A DNA stretch of 47,062 nucleotides, taken from Acidimicrobiia bacterium. GTDB lineage: Bacteria; Actinomycetota; Acidimicrobiia; Acidimicrobiales; Bin134. Each line of letters opens with the position of its first letter. Position 1 is the first letter of the stretch. Made by a program: the position numbers and the translations under genes. Location: the NCBI GenBank assembly GCA_022821445.1, contig JAJEDQ010000076.1, positions 1 to 47,062 on the forward strand, read 5' to 3'. Below the pieces are notes generated by a model. It was not told the DNA's origin, did no database searches, and was given only the letters and a program-made list of their open reading frames with translations. Shown one piece after another: positions 8,531-17,882 of the stretch.

Positions 8531-9221
8531 GATGGGCCTCCAGGTGGCGCTGGCCTTGGCGGCGCATGAGGGTCCAGGTCTGCTCCAGGTAGCCGGCCTG
8601 GTCATCCACCAGCTTCTTCAGCCCGAGCCGCAAGTGCTCGGGAATCTCGGGGGCGTCGGTGGGCTCAAGGAGCACGTCGAGCTGGGCCTGGTCTTCCAGG
8701 GTGGCGTGAAGGGCGGCGGCCCGGGCCAGGGTGGACCCCACGCAGATGGCCCCGTGCCAGGGGATGATCACGGTGTGGTTGGTCTCGATGGCCGGCCCGA
8801 TGGACTCGAAGCGATCGTCGGGGCTCAGCACCTGGTCGTCGTGGAAGATGCAGCACAGGTTGTGGCGCATCTTGAGGGGCCGGGCCAGAGAAGCCAGCGC
8901 GGTGATCCATCGACCGTGGCTGTGGACGATAGCGTTCACATCGGTGCGGTTCTGATACACCCCGGCATGGAACTCGAAGCCCAGGCTCACCTCCCGGTTG
9001 CCCTCCAGCAGGTTGCCCTCGTAGTCGAGCTTCATCACGTCGTCGGCGGTGATCTCGCCCAGCGTCCGGTCGAAGGCGTTGATCCAGAAGGCGTCCTCGC
9101 CGGGTACCCGCATGCTGACATGGCCGCCGATGCCGGTGTCGCACCCCCTCACGGTCAGGGCCCGACAAGCCAACACAATGTCGTTCACAATCTCTCTGGC
9201 TTCGCTCTCAGAGGTGCTCAT
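8520..9221 (-). CDS. Class II aldolase/adducin-family protein
   Basis: VNDIVLACRALTVRGCDTGIGGHVSMRVPGEDAFWINAFDRTLGEITADDVMKLDYEGNLLEG...VYQNRTDVNAIVHSHGRWITALASL. Confidence 0.88.
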   Translation of the reverse strand: MSTSESEAREIVNDIVLACRALTVRGCDTGIGGHVSMRVPGEDAFWINAFDRTLGEITADDVMKLDYEGNLLEGNREVSLGFEFHAGVYQNRTDVNAIVHSHGRWITALASLARPLKMRHNLCCIFHDDQVLSPDDRFESIGPAIETNHTVIIPWHGAICVGSTLARAAALHATLEDQAQLDVLLEPTDAPEIPEHLRLGLKKLVDDQAGYLEQTWTLMRRQGQRHLEAHPTG

Positions 9222-9307
9222 GGCCCCTAGAGTACGGCATCAATGGAACAGCGCCAGTGTGAAACCTCGGGGGCGGCTGATTGCGGCCCCAATCGTGGGC
9301 GGCATCA

Positions 9308-10255
9308 ATGACGACCGTGGTAGTGCTCGGGGCCGGAGCGCTGGGATCGGTGTATGGCGCATGGTTCGCTGAAGCAGGTGCCGATGTGACCCTGGTAGCC
9401 CGACCGGCTCACGCCGAAGCGGTGAACCGGAGCGGGCTGAGGATCGACGACCAGGCACCGGTGGCCATCCGAGCGATCACCGACCCGGCCCAAGCCGGCG
9501 ACTGCGACATCTTGCTGTTGGCCAGCAAGGCGTTTGACAACGCTGAACTGCTGGGCGGCTATCGGGGTTCGGCCCAAGCCGCGTTCTCAGTGCAGAACGG
9601 GGTGCGCCAAGCCGAGCCGCTGACGGCCCGATTCGGCGCCGCCGCGGTGGGCTGCGTGTCGTTGGTGGGCGGCACGCTGGGCGAGCCCGGCCATGCATCT
9701 CACTCCTTTGACGGCCCCACCCTGCTGGGCGACCTGTCTAGCACCTCACCGGGCACGGCGGCGGCCATCGCGGCGGCCTTGCCGGGACGCAAGCTGGAGG
9801 TCCACGACGACATCGCCCCCGCGCTGTGGTCCAAAGGGGTGCTGGCCGCCGCGGCCATGGGAGTGGTGGGCTTGACCCGGCTGGTGTACCACCGGATTTT
9901 CTTGTTGCCCGAGACCCGTGACGTGTTCTACGACCTGGCTTGCGAAGGAGCAGCCATCGCCGCGGCGGAGGGAGTGGAACTGATCGACGGGCACGGGCCT
10001 TTCCAAATTCGGGCGATTACCCAGGAGAGTCGGGCTGAGGCCCATCGGCGGCTCCTAGCCGTGGGCGAGGCCATGGAAGCGGCCGGAGAGACCGAGGTTC
10101 GGGTGTCCATCTTGCAGAGCATCGACCGGGGACGGCCCTTCGAAGTACAGGCCGTGTTCGGCGACCTGGTGGAGATCGCCCACAGCCACCGACTCGAGGT
10201 GCCCACGCTGCGGGCCGTCACCCGGCTGCTGGCCGCGGCTATGTCTGGAGGATGA
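9308..10255 (+). CDS. Ketopantoate reductase-like (PanE/ApbA) protein
   Basis: MTTVVVLGAGALGSVYGAWFAEAGADVTLVARPAHAEAVNRSGLRI...VQNGV...LWSKGVLAAAAMGVVGLTRL. Confidence 0.85.
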   Translation: MTTVVVLGAGALGSVYGAWFAEAGADVTLVARPAHAEAVNRSGLRIDDQAPVAIRAITDPAQAGDCDILLLASKAFDNAELLGGYRGSAQAAFSVQNGVRQAEPLTARFGAAAVGCVSLVGGTLGEPGHASHSFDGPTLLGDLSSTSPGTAAAIAAALPGRKLEVHDDIAPALWSKGVLAAAAMGVVGLTRLVYHRIFLLPETRDVFYDLACEGAAIAAAEGVELIDGHGPFQIRAITQESRAEAHRRLLAVGEAMEAAGETEVRVSILQSIDRGRPFEVQAVFGDLVEIAHSHRLEVPTLRAVTRLLAAAMSGG

Positions 10256-10262
10256 CGAAACG

Positions 10263-11453
10263 ATGAAGCTGCGAGAGCTGAGCCGGATGCTGGCCCGAGC
10301 CCCCAAGGGGGCGGCCCGGTGGCACACCTACGCCGACTTCCGACAGGAAGCCCGTCGGCGGCTGCCCAAGATGGTGTTCGAGTTCGTGGAGGGCGGTGCC
10401 GAGGGCGAGCTGACCATCGCCGCCAACCGGTCTGCCATCCACAAGGTGGAGCTGGCCCCCAACTATCTGGTGGATGTGGCAAACCGGGACGTGTCCACCA
10501 CAGTGCTCGGCCAGCCGGTATCGCTGCCATTCCTGCTGGCCCCGGCCGGGCTGGCCACGCTGGTGCATCGCGAGGGCGAACTGGCCGCAGCCCGGGCGGC
10601 GGCTGCCGCGGGCACCGTGTTCGCGGTGAGCACTGGATCGGGCTACTCGCTGGAGGACATTGCCGCCGCGGCGCCCAACTGCCGGCGGTGGTTCCAGCTC
10701 TATCTGTGGAAGAGCCCCGAGGTGGTGAAGTCGCTGGTGAATCGGGCCCGAGACGCAGGCTACGAGGCATTGGTGTTGACGGTGGACGTGCCGGTGGTGG
10801 GCAAGCGGGAGCGCGACCTGCGCAATGGAATGTCGCTTCCCCCTCGCATTCGGTTGAACAGCGCGCTGGACACGGCCCGACGGCTGCGGTGGCTGCGCCA
10901 ACTGGTGACCGGCCCCGACATCACCTTCGGCAGCCTGGTGGAGCTAGGCATCGGCGACGACGCCAGCGCCATCGGGGCCTATGTGGATCGGGAACTGGCC
11001 GACCCGTCCCGCACTTGGGACGACCTGGCGTGGCTGCGGCGGGAGTGGGACGGCCCGCTGCTCATCAAGGGAGTGATCTCGGTGGCCGACGCCGAGGCCG
11101 CGGTGCGCTGGGGCGCCGACGGGGTGATCGTGTCGAACCACGGCGGGCGCCAGCTCGACTCGGTGCCGGGGGCGTTCGCCGTGCTCCCCCAGATCGCCGA
11201 GGCAGTGGGCGACCGGGCCGAGGTTCTGGTGGACGGCGGTTGCCAGCGGGGGTCCGACGTGGTGAAGGCCCGAGCCTTGGGCGCCCAAGCCGCGATGGGC
11301 GGGCGAAGCTGGTTCTGGGGTTTGGCCGCGGCCGGCGAGGCCGGAGTGGCCCGAATGCTCGACATCTATCGCACCGACATCGACCGCACTTTGGCCCTGG
11401 TGGGCCGCCCCCGCTTCGACGATATCGGCCCCGACCTAATCGACACGCCCTGA
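10263..11453 (+). CDS. FMN-dependent alpha-hydroxy-acid oxidase/dehydrogenase family
   Basis: MVFEFVEGGAEGELTIAANRSA...LVLTVDVPVVGKRERDLRNGM...LLIKGVISVADAEAAVRWGADGVIVSNHGGRQLDSVPGAFAVLPQIAEAV. Confidence 0.92.
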   Translation: MKLRELSRMLARAPKGAARWHTYADFRQEARRRLPKMVFEFVEGGAEGELTIAANRSAIHKVELAPNYLVDVANRDVSTTVLGQPVSLPFLLAPAGLATLVHREGELAAARAAAAAGTVFAVSTGSGYSLEDIAAAAPNCRRWFQLYLWKSPEVVKSLVNRARDAGYEALVLTVDVPVVGKRERDLRNGMSLPPRIRLNSALDTARRLRWLRQLVTGPDITFGSLVELGIGDDASAIGAYVDRELADPSRTWDDLAWLRREWDGPLLIKGVISVADAEAAVRWGADGVIVSNHGGRQLDSVPGAFAVLPQIAEAVGDRAEVLVDGGCQRGSDVVKARALGAQAAMGGRSWFWGLAAAGEAGVARMLDIYRTDIDRTLALVGRPRFDDIGPDLIDTP

Positions 11454-11573
11454 CCGAAGTCGGAGGGTAAAACCGCAGCGGCTCATCAGGCCCGCGGCAG
11501 AGGTCTGCGCCACAGTTGTCGCCGCCCGCGGTTAGTCTTGCCTGAAGGTTTCGCACCCAGAGGAGGCTCAGCC

Positions 11574-12977
11574 ATGACGAGATTCCACTCTTCCCGCACA
11601 CTCGCGAAGCGCAAGGGCACATTCGCTTGGGCGATTGCCGTTCTCGCGGCGCTCTCACTGCTCGCAGCGTCTTGCGGCAACGACGACGACGGGCCTGCCG
11701 TCGCCGATCAGGCCCCGCTTGCCACCGCCACCGAAGCGCCGATGGCCACCGAAGCGCCTGCGGCCGACCCGGCGCCCGCGGCCGACCCGAGGGGTGATGC
11801 TGTGGGCGACGGTTCGCTGGGCGTCGTGACAGTTCCCGCCGGCGAGGCCATCCAGATCCGGTCGCTGAACGCCATCAGCGGGCCGGTGGCCTTCTTGGGG
11901 CTGCCCAACCAGCGGGCCGTGGAGTTGGCCATCGCCGATTACGGGGATATCAGCGGGTTCTCGGTGGATATGGGCACGCCGCTCGACGGGCTCTGCTCTT
12001 CGGAGGGAGGCCAGGCCGCGGCTCAGACCATCGCCGCGGACGAGCAGGTCATCGGGGTGATCGGCACGTCTTGCAGCGGCGCCGCGGTGGCCGCGGCCCC
12101 GCTCATCACCCAGGCGGGCATGGTGATCATCTCGCCGTCCAACACCTCTCCCGCCCTCACCTCAGACTTCCAGGGAAACCCCGGTGAGAGCTACAACGCG
12201 GGCTACTACCGAACCGCCCACAACGACCTTGTGCAGGGCGCCGCAATGGCCAACTTCGTGTTCTCCGAGTTGGGCATCGACAACGCGGCGGCCCTCCACG
12301 ACGGCGACCCCTACACCCAGGGGCTGGCCTCGGCCTTCCGCAATTCGTTCGAAGAGCTGGGCGGCACGGTTTCGGGCTTCACCGGCATCAACAAGGGCGA
12401 CACCGACATGGTGCCCGCCCTCACGGAATTGGCCGCTGGCAGCCCCGGGGCGCTGTTCTTCCCGATCTTCCAGCCCGAGGGAGACTTCGTGGCTGCTCAA
12501 GCCCCGACGGTCTCCGGGCTGGAGGGCACCTCGCTGCTCGCCGCCGACGGCTTGCTCGTGGACGACTTCCTGGCCCTCACCGACTCGGTGGGCATGCACT
12601 TCTCAGGTCCCGACACCCGGTTCGGAACCAACACGAACCAGAGCACCGGCCAAAGCGCCGACCAGATCCTGGCCGCCTATACCCAAGCCCACGGCGAGGC
12701 GCCGTCGGCGGCCTTCTGGGGGCACGCCTACGACGCCGCCACGCTGCTCCTCGACGCCGTCGCCGCGGCCTCATGGGTGGAAGACGGCGATCTGCACATC
12801 GACCGGGCCGGGGTGCGCCAGCACTTGAACTCGGTCAGCGGCTACAACGGAATCACCGGCACCCTGAGCTGCGACGACTTCGGCGACTGCGCATCCCAGA
12901 AGATAACCGTCGTCTACCACCAGGATTCAGAGGCAGTAGAGGCCGGCAAGGAGAACGTCGTCTACTCCTATCCCTAG
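11574..12977 (+). CDS. Branched-chain amino-acid/amide-type ABC transporter substrate-binding lipoprotein
   Basis: Lipobox LLAASCGND; SBP fold; followed by livH-M-G-F-like genes; RBS AGGAGG upstream. Confidence 0.9.
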   Translation: MTRFHSSRTLAKRKGTFAWAIAVLAALSLLAASCGNDDDGPAVADQAPLATATEAPMATEAPAADPAPAADPRGDAVGDGSLGVVTVPAGEAIQIRSLNAISGPVAFLGLPNQRAVELAIADYGDISGFSVDMGTPLDGLCSSEGGQAAAQTIAADEQVIGVIGTSCSGAAVAAAPLITQAGMVIISPSNTSPALTSDFQGNPGESYNAGYYRTAHNDLVQGAAMANFVFSELGIDNAAALHDGDPYTQGLASAFRNSFEELGGTVSGFTGINKGDTDMVPALTELAAGSPGALFFPIFQPEGDFVAAQAPTVSGLEGTSLLAADGLLVDDFLALTDSVGMHFSGPDTRFGTNTNQSTGQSADQILAAYTQAHGEAPSAAFWGHAYDAATLLLDAVAAASWVEDGDLHIDRAGVRQHLNSVSGYNGITGTLSCDDFGDCASQKITVVYHQDSEAVEAGKENVVYSYP

Positions 12978-13053
12978 GCGGCCGGCACTTTCGACCTAGC
13001 CGTTCGTCCATCGCGCCGCCGCCGGTGGCTCTCATCGGCGGCGGCCCAGATGG

Positions 13054-13092
13054 TGGGGCTAGGCGGTGGGGCTAGACGGTGGGGCTAGGCGG
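13054..13092 (+). repeat. Three perfectly phased 13-bp tandem units TGGGGCTAGRCGG
   Basis: 13054-13066, 13067-13079, 13080-13092; units 1 and 3 identical, unit 2 has one change. Confidence 0.92.
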
Positions 13093-13098
13093 ACGGTG

Positions 13099-14205
13099 AT
13101 GCAGAAGACCACCAAACAGCGCACAAACGTTGACTGGTTCCTCACCGTTCTTCGCGTCGCCTCCCTGGCGGTGATCGCTGCGGGGTTTGCGGCTTTCGTC
13201 GCCCAGCTAATCGACAGCGACAACCCCTTCGCCCGATGGGCCAATCCCGACGCAATCAGCCTCACCGGCGAGCAGTTCCGGGGTCTGGTGGTCACCGGGC
13301 TGGCCCAGGGATCGATGTACGGGCTGATCGCGCTGGGCTATTCGATGGTCTACGGGGTCTTGGGGTTCATCAACTTCGCCCACGGCGAGGTGTTCATGGT
13401 GGGCGCCATGACCGGGGCGATCACCTCCAACAAGCTGGCCGAGTCTGGCTACTGGGAGAGCAGCTTCGTTGTCTGCCTGCTGCTGGTAGTGGTTCTCTCC
13501 ATGCTGGTATGCACTATCACCGCAGTGGTGATGGAACGGGTGGCCTACCGCCCGCTGCGGGGAAAACCCCGGCTCATCCCGCTCATAACCTCGATCGGGG
13601 TTTCGTTCTTCCTTCAAAACTGCGTTCTGGCCCTGTTGGGCTCGACCGTGAAGTCGTACCCAGACCTGCCCAACTGGCTGACCGACAAGCGGACATTCCT
13701 GGATGTCCAAGGGTCCAAGATATTGGTGGTGCTGGTGGCCGCGACGGCCATGGTGGCGCTGTGGTACCTGGTTGAGAAGACCAAGACCGGCAAGGCCATG
13801 CGGGCAGTGGCCGAAGACGCCGAGATCGCCTCTCTCATGGGCATAGACGTGAACCGCATCATCGTCAAGACCTTCGCGGTGGGCGGGGCCATGGCCGGGG
13901 TGGCGGGCATCTTGTGGGGGCTGCTGTTCCGCAGCGTGATCCACACCACCGGTTTTTTGCCCGGCATCAAGGCGTTCAGCTCCGCTGTTGTCGGAGGCAT
14001 CGGCAACCTGGGGGGCTCCATGGCCGGGGGTCTCACCATCGGGGTGGCTGAATCCCTCGGCCCGCTGATGATCCTGGAGCCGCTGGGGGTGAGCGGGCCT
14101 TCCCAACTCCGCGATGCGGTGGCCTTTGCCGTTTTGATCATCGTGCTGTTGGTTCGGCCCAGCGGTCTGTTCGGCGAGCAACTCCCCTCTGATGAGCGCA
14201 CATGA
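13099..14205 (+). CDS. livH: Branched-chain amino-acid ABC transporter permease (LivH-like)
   Basis: GLAQGSMYGLIALGYSMVYGVLGFINFAHGEVFMVGA...FSSAVVGGIGNLGGSMAGGLTIGVAESLG. Confidence 0.9.
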   Translation: MQKTTKQRTNVDWFLTVLRVASLAVIAAGFAAFVAQLIDSDNPFARWANPDAISLTGEQFRGLVVTGLAQGSMYGLIALGYSMVYGVLGFINFAHGEVFMVGAMTGAITSNKLAESGYWESSFVVCLLLVVVLSMLVCTITAVVMERVAYRPLRGKPRLIPLITSIGVSFFLQNCVLALLGSTVKSYPDLPNWLTDKRTFLDVQGSKILVVLVAATAMVALWYLVEKTKTGKAMRAVAEDAEIASLMGIDVNRIIVKTFAVGGAMAGVAGILWGLLFRSVIHTTGFLPGIKAFSSAVVGGIGNLGGSMAGGLTIGVAESLGPLMILEPLGVSGPSQLRDAVAFAVLIIVLLVRPSGLFGEQLPSDERT

Positions 14206-16106
14206 ACATGATTGAGGCGCTCACAGCCGCCAGACCAGGCTCAGGGAAAACCAGGGCTGCTGCCCCTGCCCGCCGGCGGTTGTTGGACCAAGACTGGCGA
14301 AGGCTGGCTTGTGCTGGCGCGGTGCTGGCCGTCGGACAGGTGTTCATCGCTTTGACCGGGATGCCGGTCACCTTCGACCGGCGGCTGTTGATCGATCCCA
14401 TATTGAGCCTGGGATACCTGGCTTTGCTGTGGCTGCCCCCAGTGGTGGGCAACTGGGTGGGCAGAGAGCAGGTGCTGGAAGGCATGGCGGCGTACGCCAA
14501 GGGCGGGCGCGACGTGGTGGCCGGCGCCATGGCGGGGCTGCTGGGCAACCTGGGCCTCACCCTCTTGGTGCTGGGGATCACCCACTTCGACGTCCGCGAC
14601 CCGCTCGTTCACTGGAGCCCCCAGCTTCTCGGCATCTTGGAATTCGACCAATCGGTGTGGCTGGGAGCGCTCGTCTGGCCGGCTATCGGCGCCGCGACCG
14701 GGGCATTGGGCGGCGCCATGCACTGGATGGGCGACAAGACCGCCCGCACGATGGTCTTGGCGCTATCGACGGTGTTCGCCGCAGCCGTGCTTGAGAGCGT
14801 GATCGTGGACCTGAGCCAGGGCTTTCACATCGAGGCGGTGTCGGATTGGCTCTACGGTCCCCAGCGAGGGCTCACCCTTGCGGCAACCGCGGTGATTGTT
14901 GCGGTCGCGGTGGCGGCGTCTGCGGGATTCTCCTGGGCTCGGGCCGCCAGCGGCCGCACGGCCCCACAGGCTTCGGCCCAACCCGACGCAGCCGGAGCAG
15001 GCAGCTTGCCGGCTCAAACAGCGTGGCGGCGAATCCCGGCCCGGAAGCTGCTGGGCTGGGCGTTCGCTCCGGCGGCCATCATCGTGTTACCGCTGTTTCT
15101 GGGCCGGCTCACCAACGAGCTTCTCGCCAATGTGGGCCTGTTCATCTTGTTGGCGCTGGGGCTCAACATCATCGTGGGCCTGGCCGGGATCCTGGATTTG
15201 GGATACGTGGCCTTCTTCGCGGTGGGCGGCTACAGCGTGGCCGTGCTCACGTCGCCGGGGTCGCCCCGGTTCGACCCCGAGATCCCCTGGTTCGGAGCCC
15301 TGTTTGCAGCCATGTTGCTGGCCGGGCTGGCCGGGCTTTTGATCGGAGCGCCGGTGATCCGGATGCGGGGCGACTACCTGGCCGTGGTCACGCTGGGATT
15401 CGGCGAGATAATCCGCATTCTTCTGCTGTCCGATTGGCTGTCGGGAACCTTCAACGGTGCCCAGGGAATCACCAACATCCCCGGGGTAGAGGTGTTCGGC
15501 CTGGCCACGGTGCGGGGGTTCGAGCCTCGGTCGGTGCTGTATCTGGTGCTGTTCTTCTGTGCCATCGCCATCTACGTGTCTTGGCGGCTGGAGAACTCCC
15601 GCATCGGCCGGGCCTGGATGGCTGTTCGCGAGGATGAGAGCGTGGCCGAGGCCATGGGGGTGGACACGGTGAGCGCCAAGATCATGGCCTTCGTCACCGG
15701 AGCGGTCCTGGGCTCGTTCAGCGGAGCCATCCTGTCGGCCAAAGTTGGGTCGGTGTTCCCCCACAGCTTCGCCATCATCGTGTCGATCGTGATTCTGGTG
15801 GTGGTGATCTTCGGCGGGATGGGCAACATCGCCGGTGTGGTCGCCGGGGCGGTGGTGCTCATCGGCGTATTGGGCGGGCCCAATCAGCCGGGTCTGCTCC
15901 AGGAATTCGCCGAGTACAAGATCCTGATCTACGGGGCGCTGCTGGTTTGGATGATGCTCCAGCGGCCCGAAGGTCTGATCCCCAGCGCCCGCCGAGCCCG
16001 AGAGCTGCAAGCCAACGATGTCAACCAGGATGCCTGGCTGCGGGCCCAGCCTGCGGGCAGAGCAACAGACGACGCCGGCGGCACTAGCGACCGAGGGCGG
16101 CCATGA
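14202..16106 (+). CDS. livM: Branched-chain amino-acid ABC transporter permease (LivM-like) with long N-terminal membrane extension
   Basis: LivM core LANVGLFILLALGLNIIVGLAGILDLGYVAFFAVGGYSVAVLTSP... preceded by about 270 extra aa with several hydrophobic segments. Confidence 0.9.
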   Translation: MNMIEALTAARPGSGKTRAAAPARRRLLDQDWRRLACAGAVLAVGQVFIALTGMPVTFDRRLLIDPILSLGYLALLWLPPVVGNWVGREQVLEGMAAYAKGGRDVVAGAMAGLLGNLGLTLLVLGITHFDVRDPLVHWSPQLLGILEFDQSVWLGALVWPAIGAATGALGGAMHWMGDKTARTMVLALSTVFAAAVLESVIVDLSQGFHIEAVSDWLYGPQRGLTLAATAVIVAVAVAASAGFSWARAASGRTAPQASAQPDAAGAGSLPAQTAWRRIPARKLLGWAFAPAAIIVLPLFLGRLTNELLANVGLFILLALGLNIIVGLAGILDLGYVAFFAVGGYSVAVLTSPGSPRFDPEIPWFGALFAAMLLAGLAGLLIGAPVIRMRGDYLAVVTLGFGEIIRILLLSDWLSGTFNGAQGITNIPGVEVFGLATVRGFEPRSVLYLVLFFCAIAIYVSWRLENSRIGRAWMAVREDESVAEAMGVDTVSAKIMAFVTGAVLGSFSGAILSAKVGSVFPHSFAIIVSIVILVVVIFGGMGNIAGVVAGAVVLIGVLGGPNQPGLLQEFAEYKILIYGALLVWMMLQRPEGLIPSARRARELQANDVNQDAWLRAQPAGRATDDAGGTSDRGRP

Positions 16107-16894
16107 GCGCGCGACCGATGCTGGAGATCGCCGGTCTGCATGTGGAGTTCGGCGGTCTTCATGCCCTGAACAAGCTGGACTTCACCGTGGAAGAGGGCGA
16201 GATCGTTGCGGTGATAGGCCCCAACGGTGCGGGCAAAACCACCTTCTTCAACGTGATCAGCGGGATGGTCGAACCCACTGGGGGAACGCTGGCTTTCGAG
16301 GGGCAGTCGCTGCTAGGACTCGACCCCAACAAGATCACCGCTCGGGGCATCGCCCGCACCTTCCAGAACGTGCGGCTGTTCAACAACATGACGGTGCTTG
16401 AAAACGTGATGGTGTCCCAGCACTGCCGCACCCGACAGCGGGTGTTCGACGCCCTGCTCCAAACCCGCCGGTTCCGCACCGAGGAGGCGCTAGTACGAGA
16501 TCGGGGCAAGGAGGTGCTGGGCTTCTTCGGCACCCGCCTCACCGGGTACCGATTCGACCAGCCGGCCTCGGTGCTGTCGTATGCCAACCGCCGCCGTCTG
16601 GAAATCGCCAGGGCCATGGCCACCGACCCGAAGCTGATCCTCCTGGACGAGCCGGTGGCCGGTATGAACCCGGTGGAATCGGCCGAGCTGACCCAGCTCA
16701 TCGGCAAGCTCCGCGACGAGATGGGCTACACCATCGTGCTCATCGAGCACGACATGTCGGTGGTGCGGAACATCTCCGACCGGGTGGTGGTGCTGGACCA
16801 CGGCGAAGCCATCGCCCGGGGCACCTACGCCGAGGTGTCGGCCAACCCGCAGGTGATCGAGGCCTACCTGGGCCAGACGACCGATAGGAACTGA
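16103..16894 (+). CDS. livG: Branched-chain amino-acid ABC transporter ATP-binding protein (LivG-like)
   Basis: Walker A GPNGAGKTTFFN, Walker B LILLDEPVAGMNP; 4-nt overlap with livM. Confidence 0.93.
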   Translation: MSARPMLEIAGLHVEFGGLHALNKLDFTVEEGEIVAVIGPNGAGKTTFFNVISGMVEPTGGTLAFEGQSLLGLDPNKITARGIARTFQNVRLFNNMTVLENVMVSQHCRTRQRVFDALLQTRRFRTEEALVRDRGKEVLGFFGTRLTGYRFDQPASVLSYANRRRLEIARAMATDPKLILLDEPVAGMNPVESAELTQLIGKLRDEMGYTIVLIEHDMSVVRNISDRVVVLDHGEAIARGTYAEVSANPQVIEAYLGQTTDRN

Positions 16895-16901
16895 GCAGCC
16901 T

Positions 16902-17675
16902 ATGAGCCCGGATGCGCCTGCCACCAACACGCCGGCGCCGGATCAGGCTGCGTCTGAGCCGGTGCTGGAGCTGCGGGGGGTGAACACCCACTACGGGGCG
17001 GTCCACATCCTCAAAGATGTGGACCTGGCCATCTACTCCGGCGAGCTGGTGTGCCTGTTGGGGGGCAACGCCAGCGGAAAGTCCACCACTCTGCGGACGA
17101 TCCTGGGCATGGTGAAGCCCACCACTGGCGATGTGGTGCTCAACGGGCAGGTGGTGACCACCCGATCCACCCGGGAGCGAGTAGCGCTGGGGGTGACCAT
17201 GGTCCCGGAGAACCGGCGGCTGTTCAAGCGCCTCACGGTGGGCGAGAACCTGGAAATGGGGGCCTTTCTGCGCAACGATGCCGACGGGATCGCCACCGAC
17301 CGGGAGTGGGTGTTCGAGCTGTTCCCCCGGGTGAAGGAGCGTCTGAACCAAAAGGCCGGCACCCTGTCGGGGGGCGAGCAGCAGATGGTGGCCATCGGCC
17401 GGGCGCTGATGGCCCGCCCCCAGATTCTGCTCATGGACGAGCCGTCGATGGGGCTGGCCCCTGCGCTGGTGCAGCAGAACTTCGAGCTCATCCAGCAGAT
17501 CCACGAATCCGGGCTGACCGTGTTCATGGTGGAGCAGAACGCCAACATGGCCCTATCCATCGCCGACCGGGGCTGGGTGCTGCAAACCGGCCGAGTCGTG
17601 CTCGACGACACCGCCCAGAACCTGCTGGCCCACCCCGACCTCCAAGCCTCCTACCTGGGCACCGCCGAGCAATAG
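16902..17675 (+). CDS. livF: Branched-chain amino-acid ABC transporter ATP-binding protein (LivF-like)
   Basis: Walker A GGNASGKSTTL, signature LSGGEQQMVAIGRALMARPQILLMDEPSMGLAP. Confidence 0.93.
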   Translation: MSPDAPATNTPAPDQAASEPVLELRGVNTHYGAVHILKDVDLAIYSGELVCLLGGNASGKSTTLRTILGMVKPTTGDVVLNGQVVTTRSTRERVALGVTMVPENRRLFKRLTVGENLEMGAFLRNDADGIATDREWVFELFPRVKERLNQKAGTLSGGEQQMVAIGRALMARPQILLMDEPSMGLAPALVQQNFELIQQIHESGLTVFMVEQNANMALSIADRGWVLQTGRVVLDDTAQNLLAHPDLQASYLGTAEQ

Positions 17676-17882
17676 ACACGCGGCCCGACAACCAAGCCGC
17701 TCCGGGCGGTGGGCGGAATCTTGCCAATGCCCTTAACGGGGGATGTTGCCCCGCTAGCGTATGTTTCGCCGCTGTATGGGGGGTTCTTATCCGAGAAATC
17801 GGTTTCGAACCAGGGCATGCGGATTTCAATGCAGGCATTGCGCTCCTTTGGCGCCAGTGCCTGATGGAATCTCAAGGAGCCT

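Noticed and set aside
9235-9309. 11-bp direct repeat CGGCATCAATG upstream of the PanE-like start
   Set aside because: Short and 64 bp apart; insufficient alone to claim a junction duplication like those at 26-28 kb
13059-14205. livH starting at GTG 13066 inside the repeat
   Set aside because: ATG at 13099 gives the more usual N-terminus; earlier start would translate the 13-bp repeat
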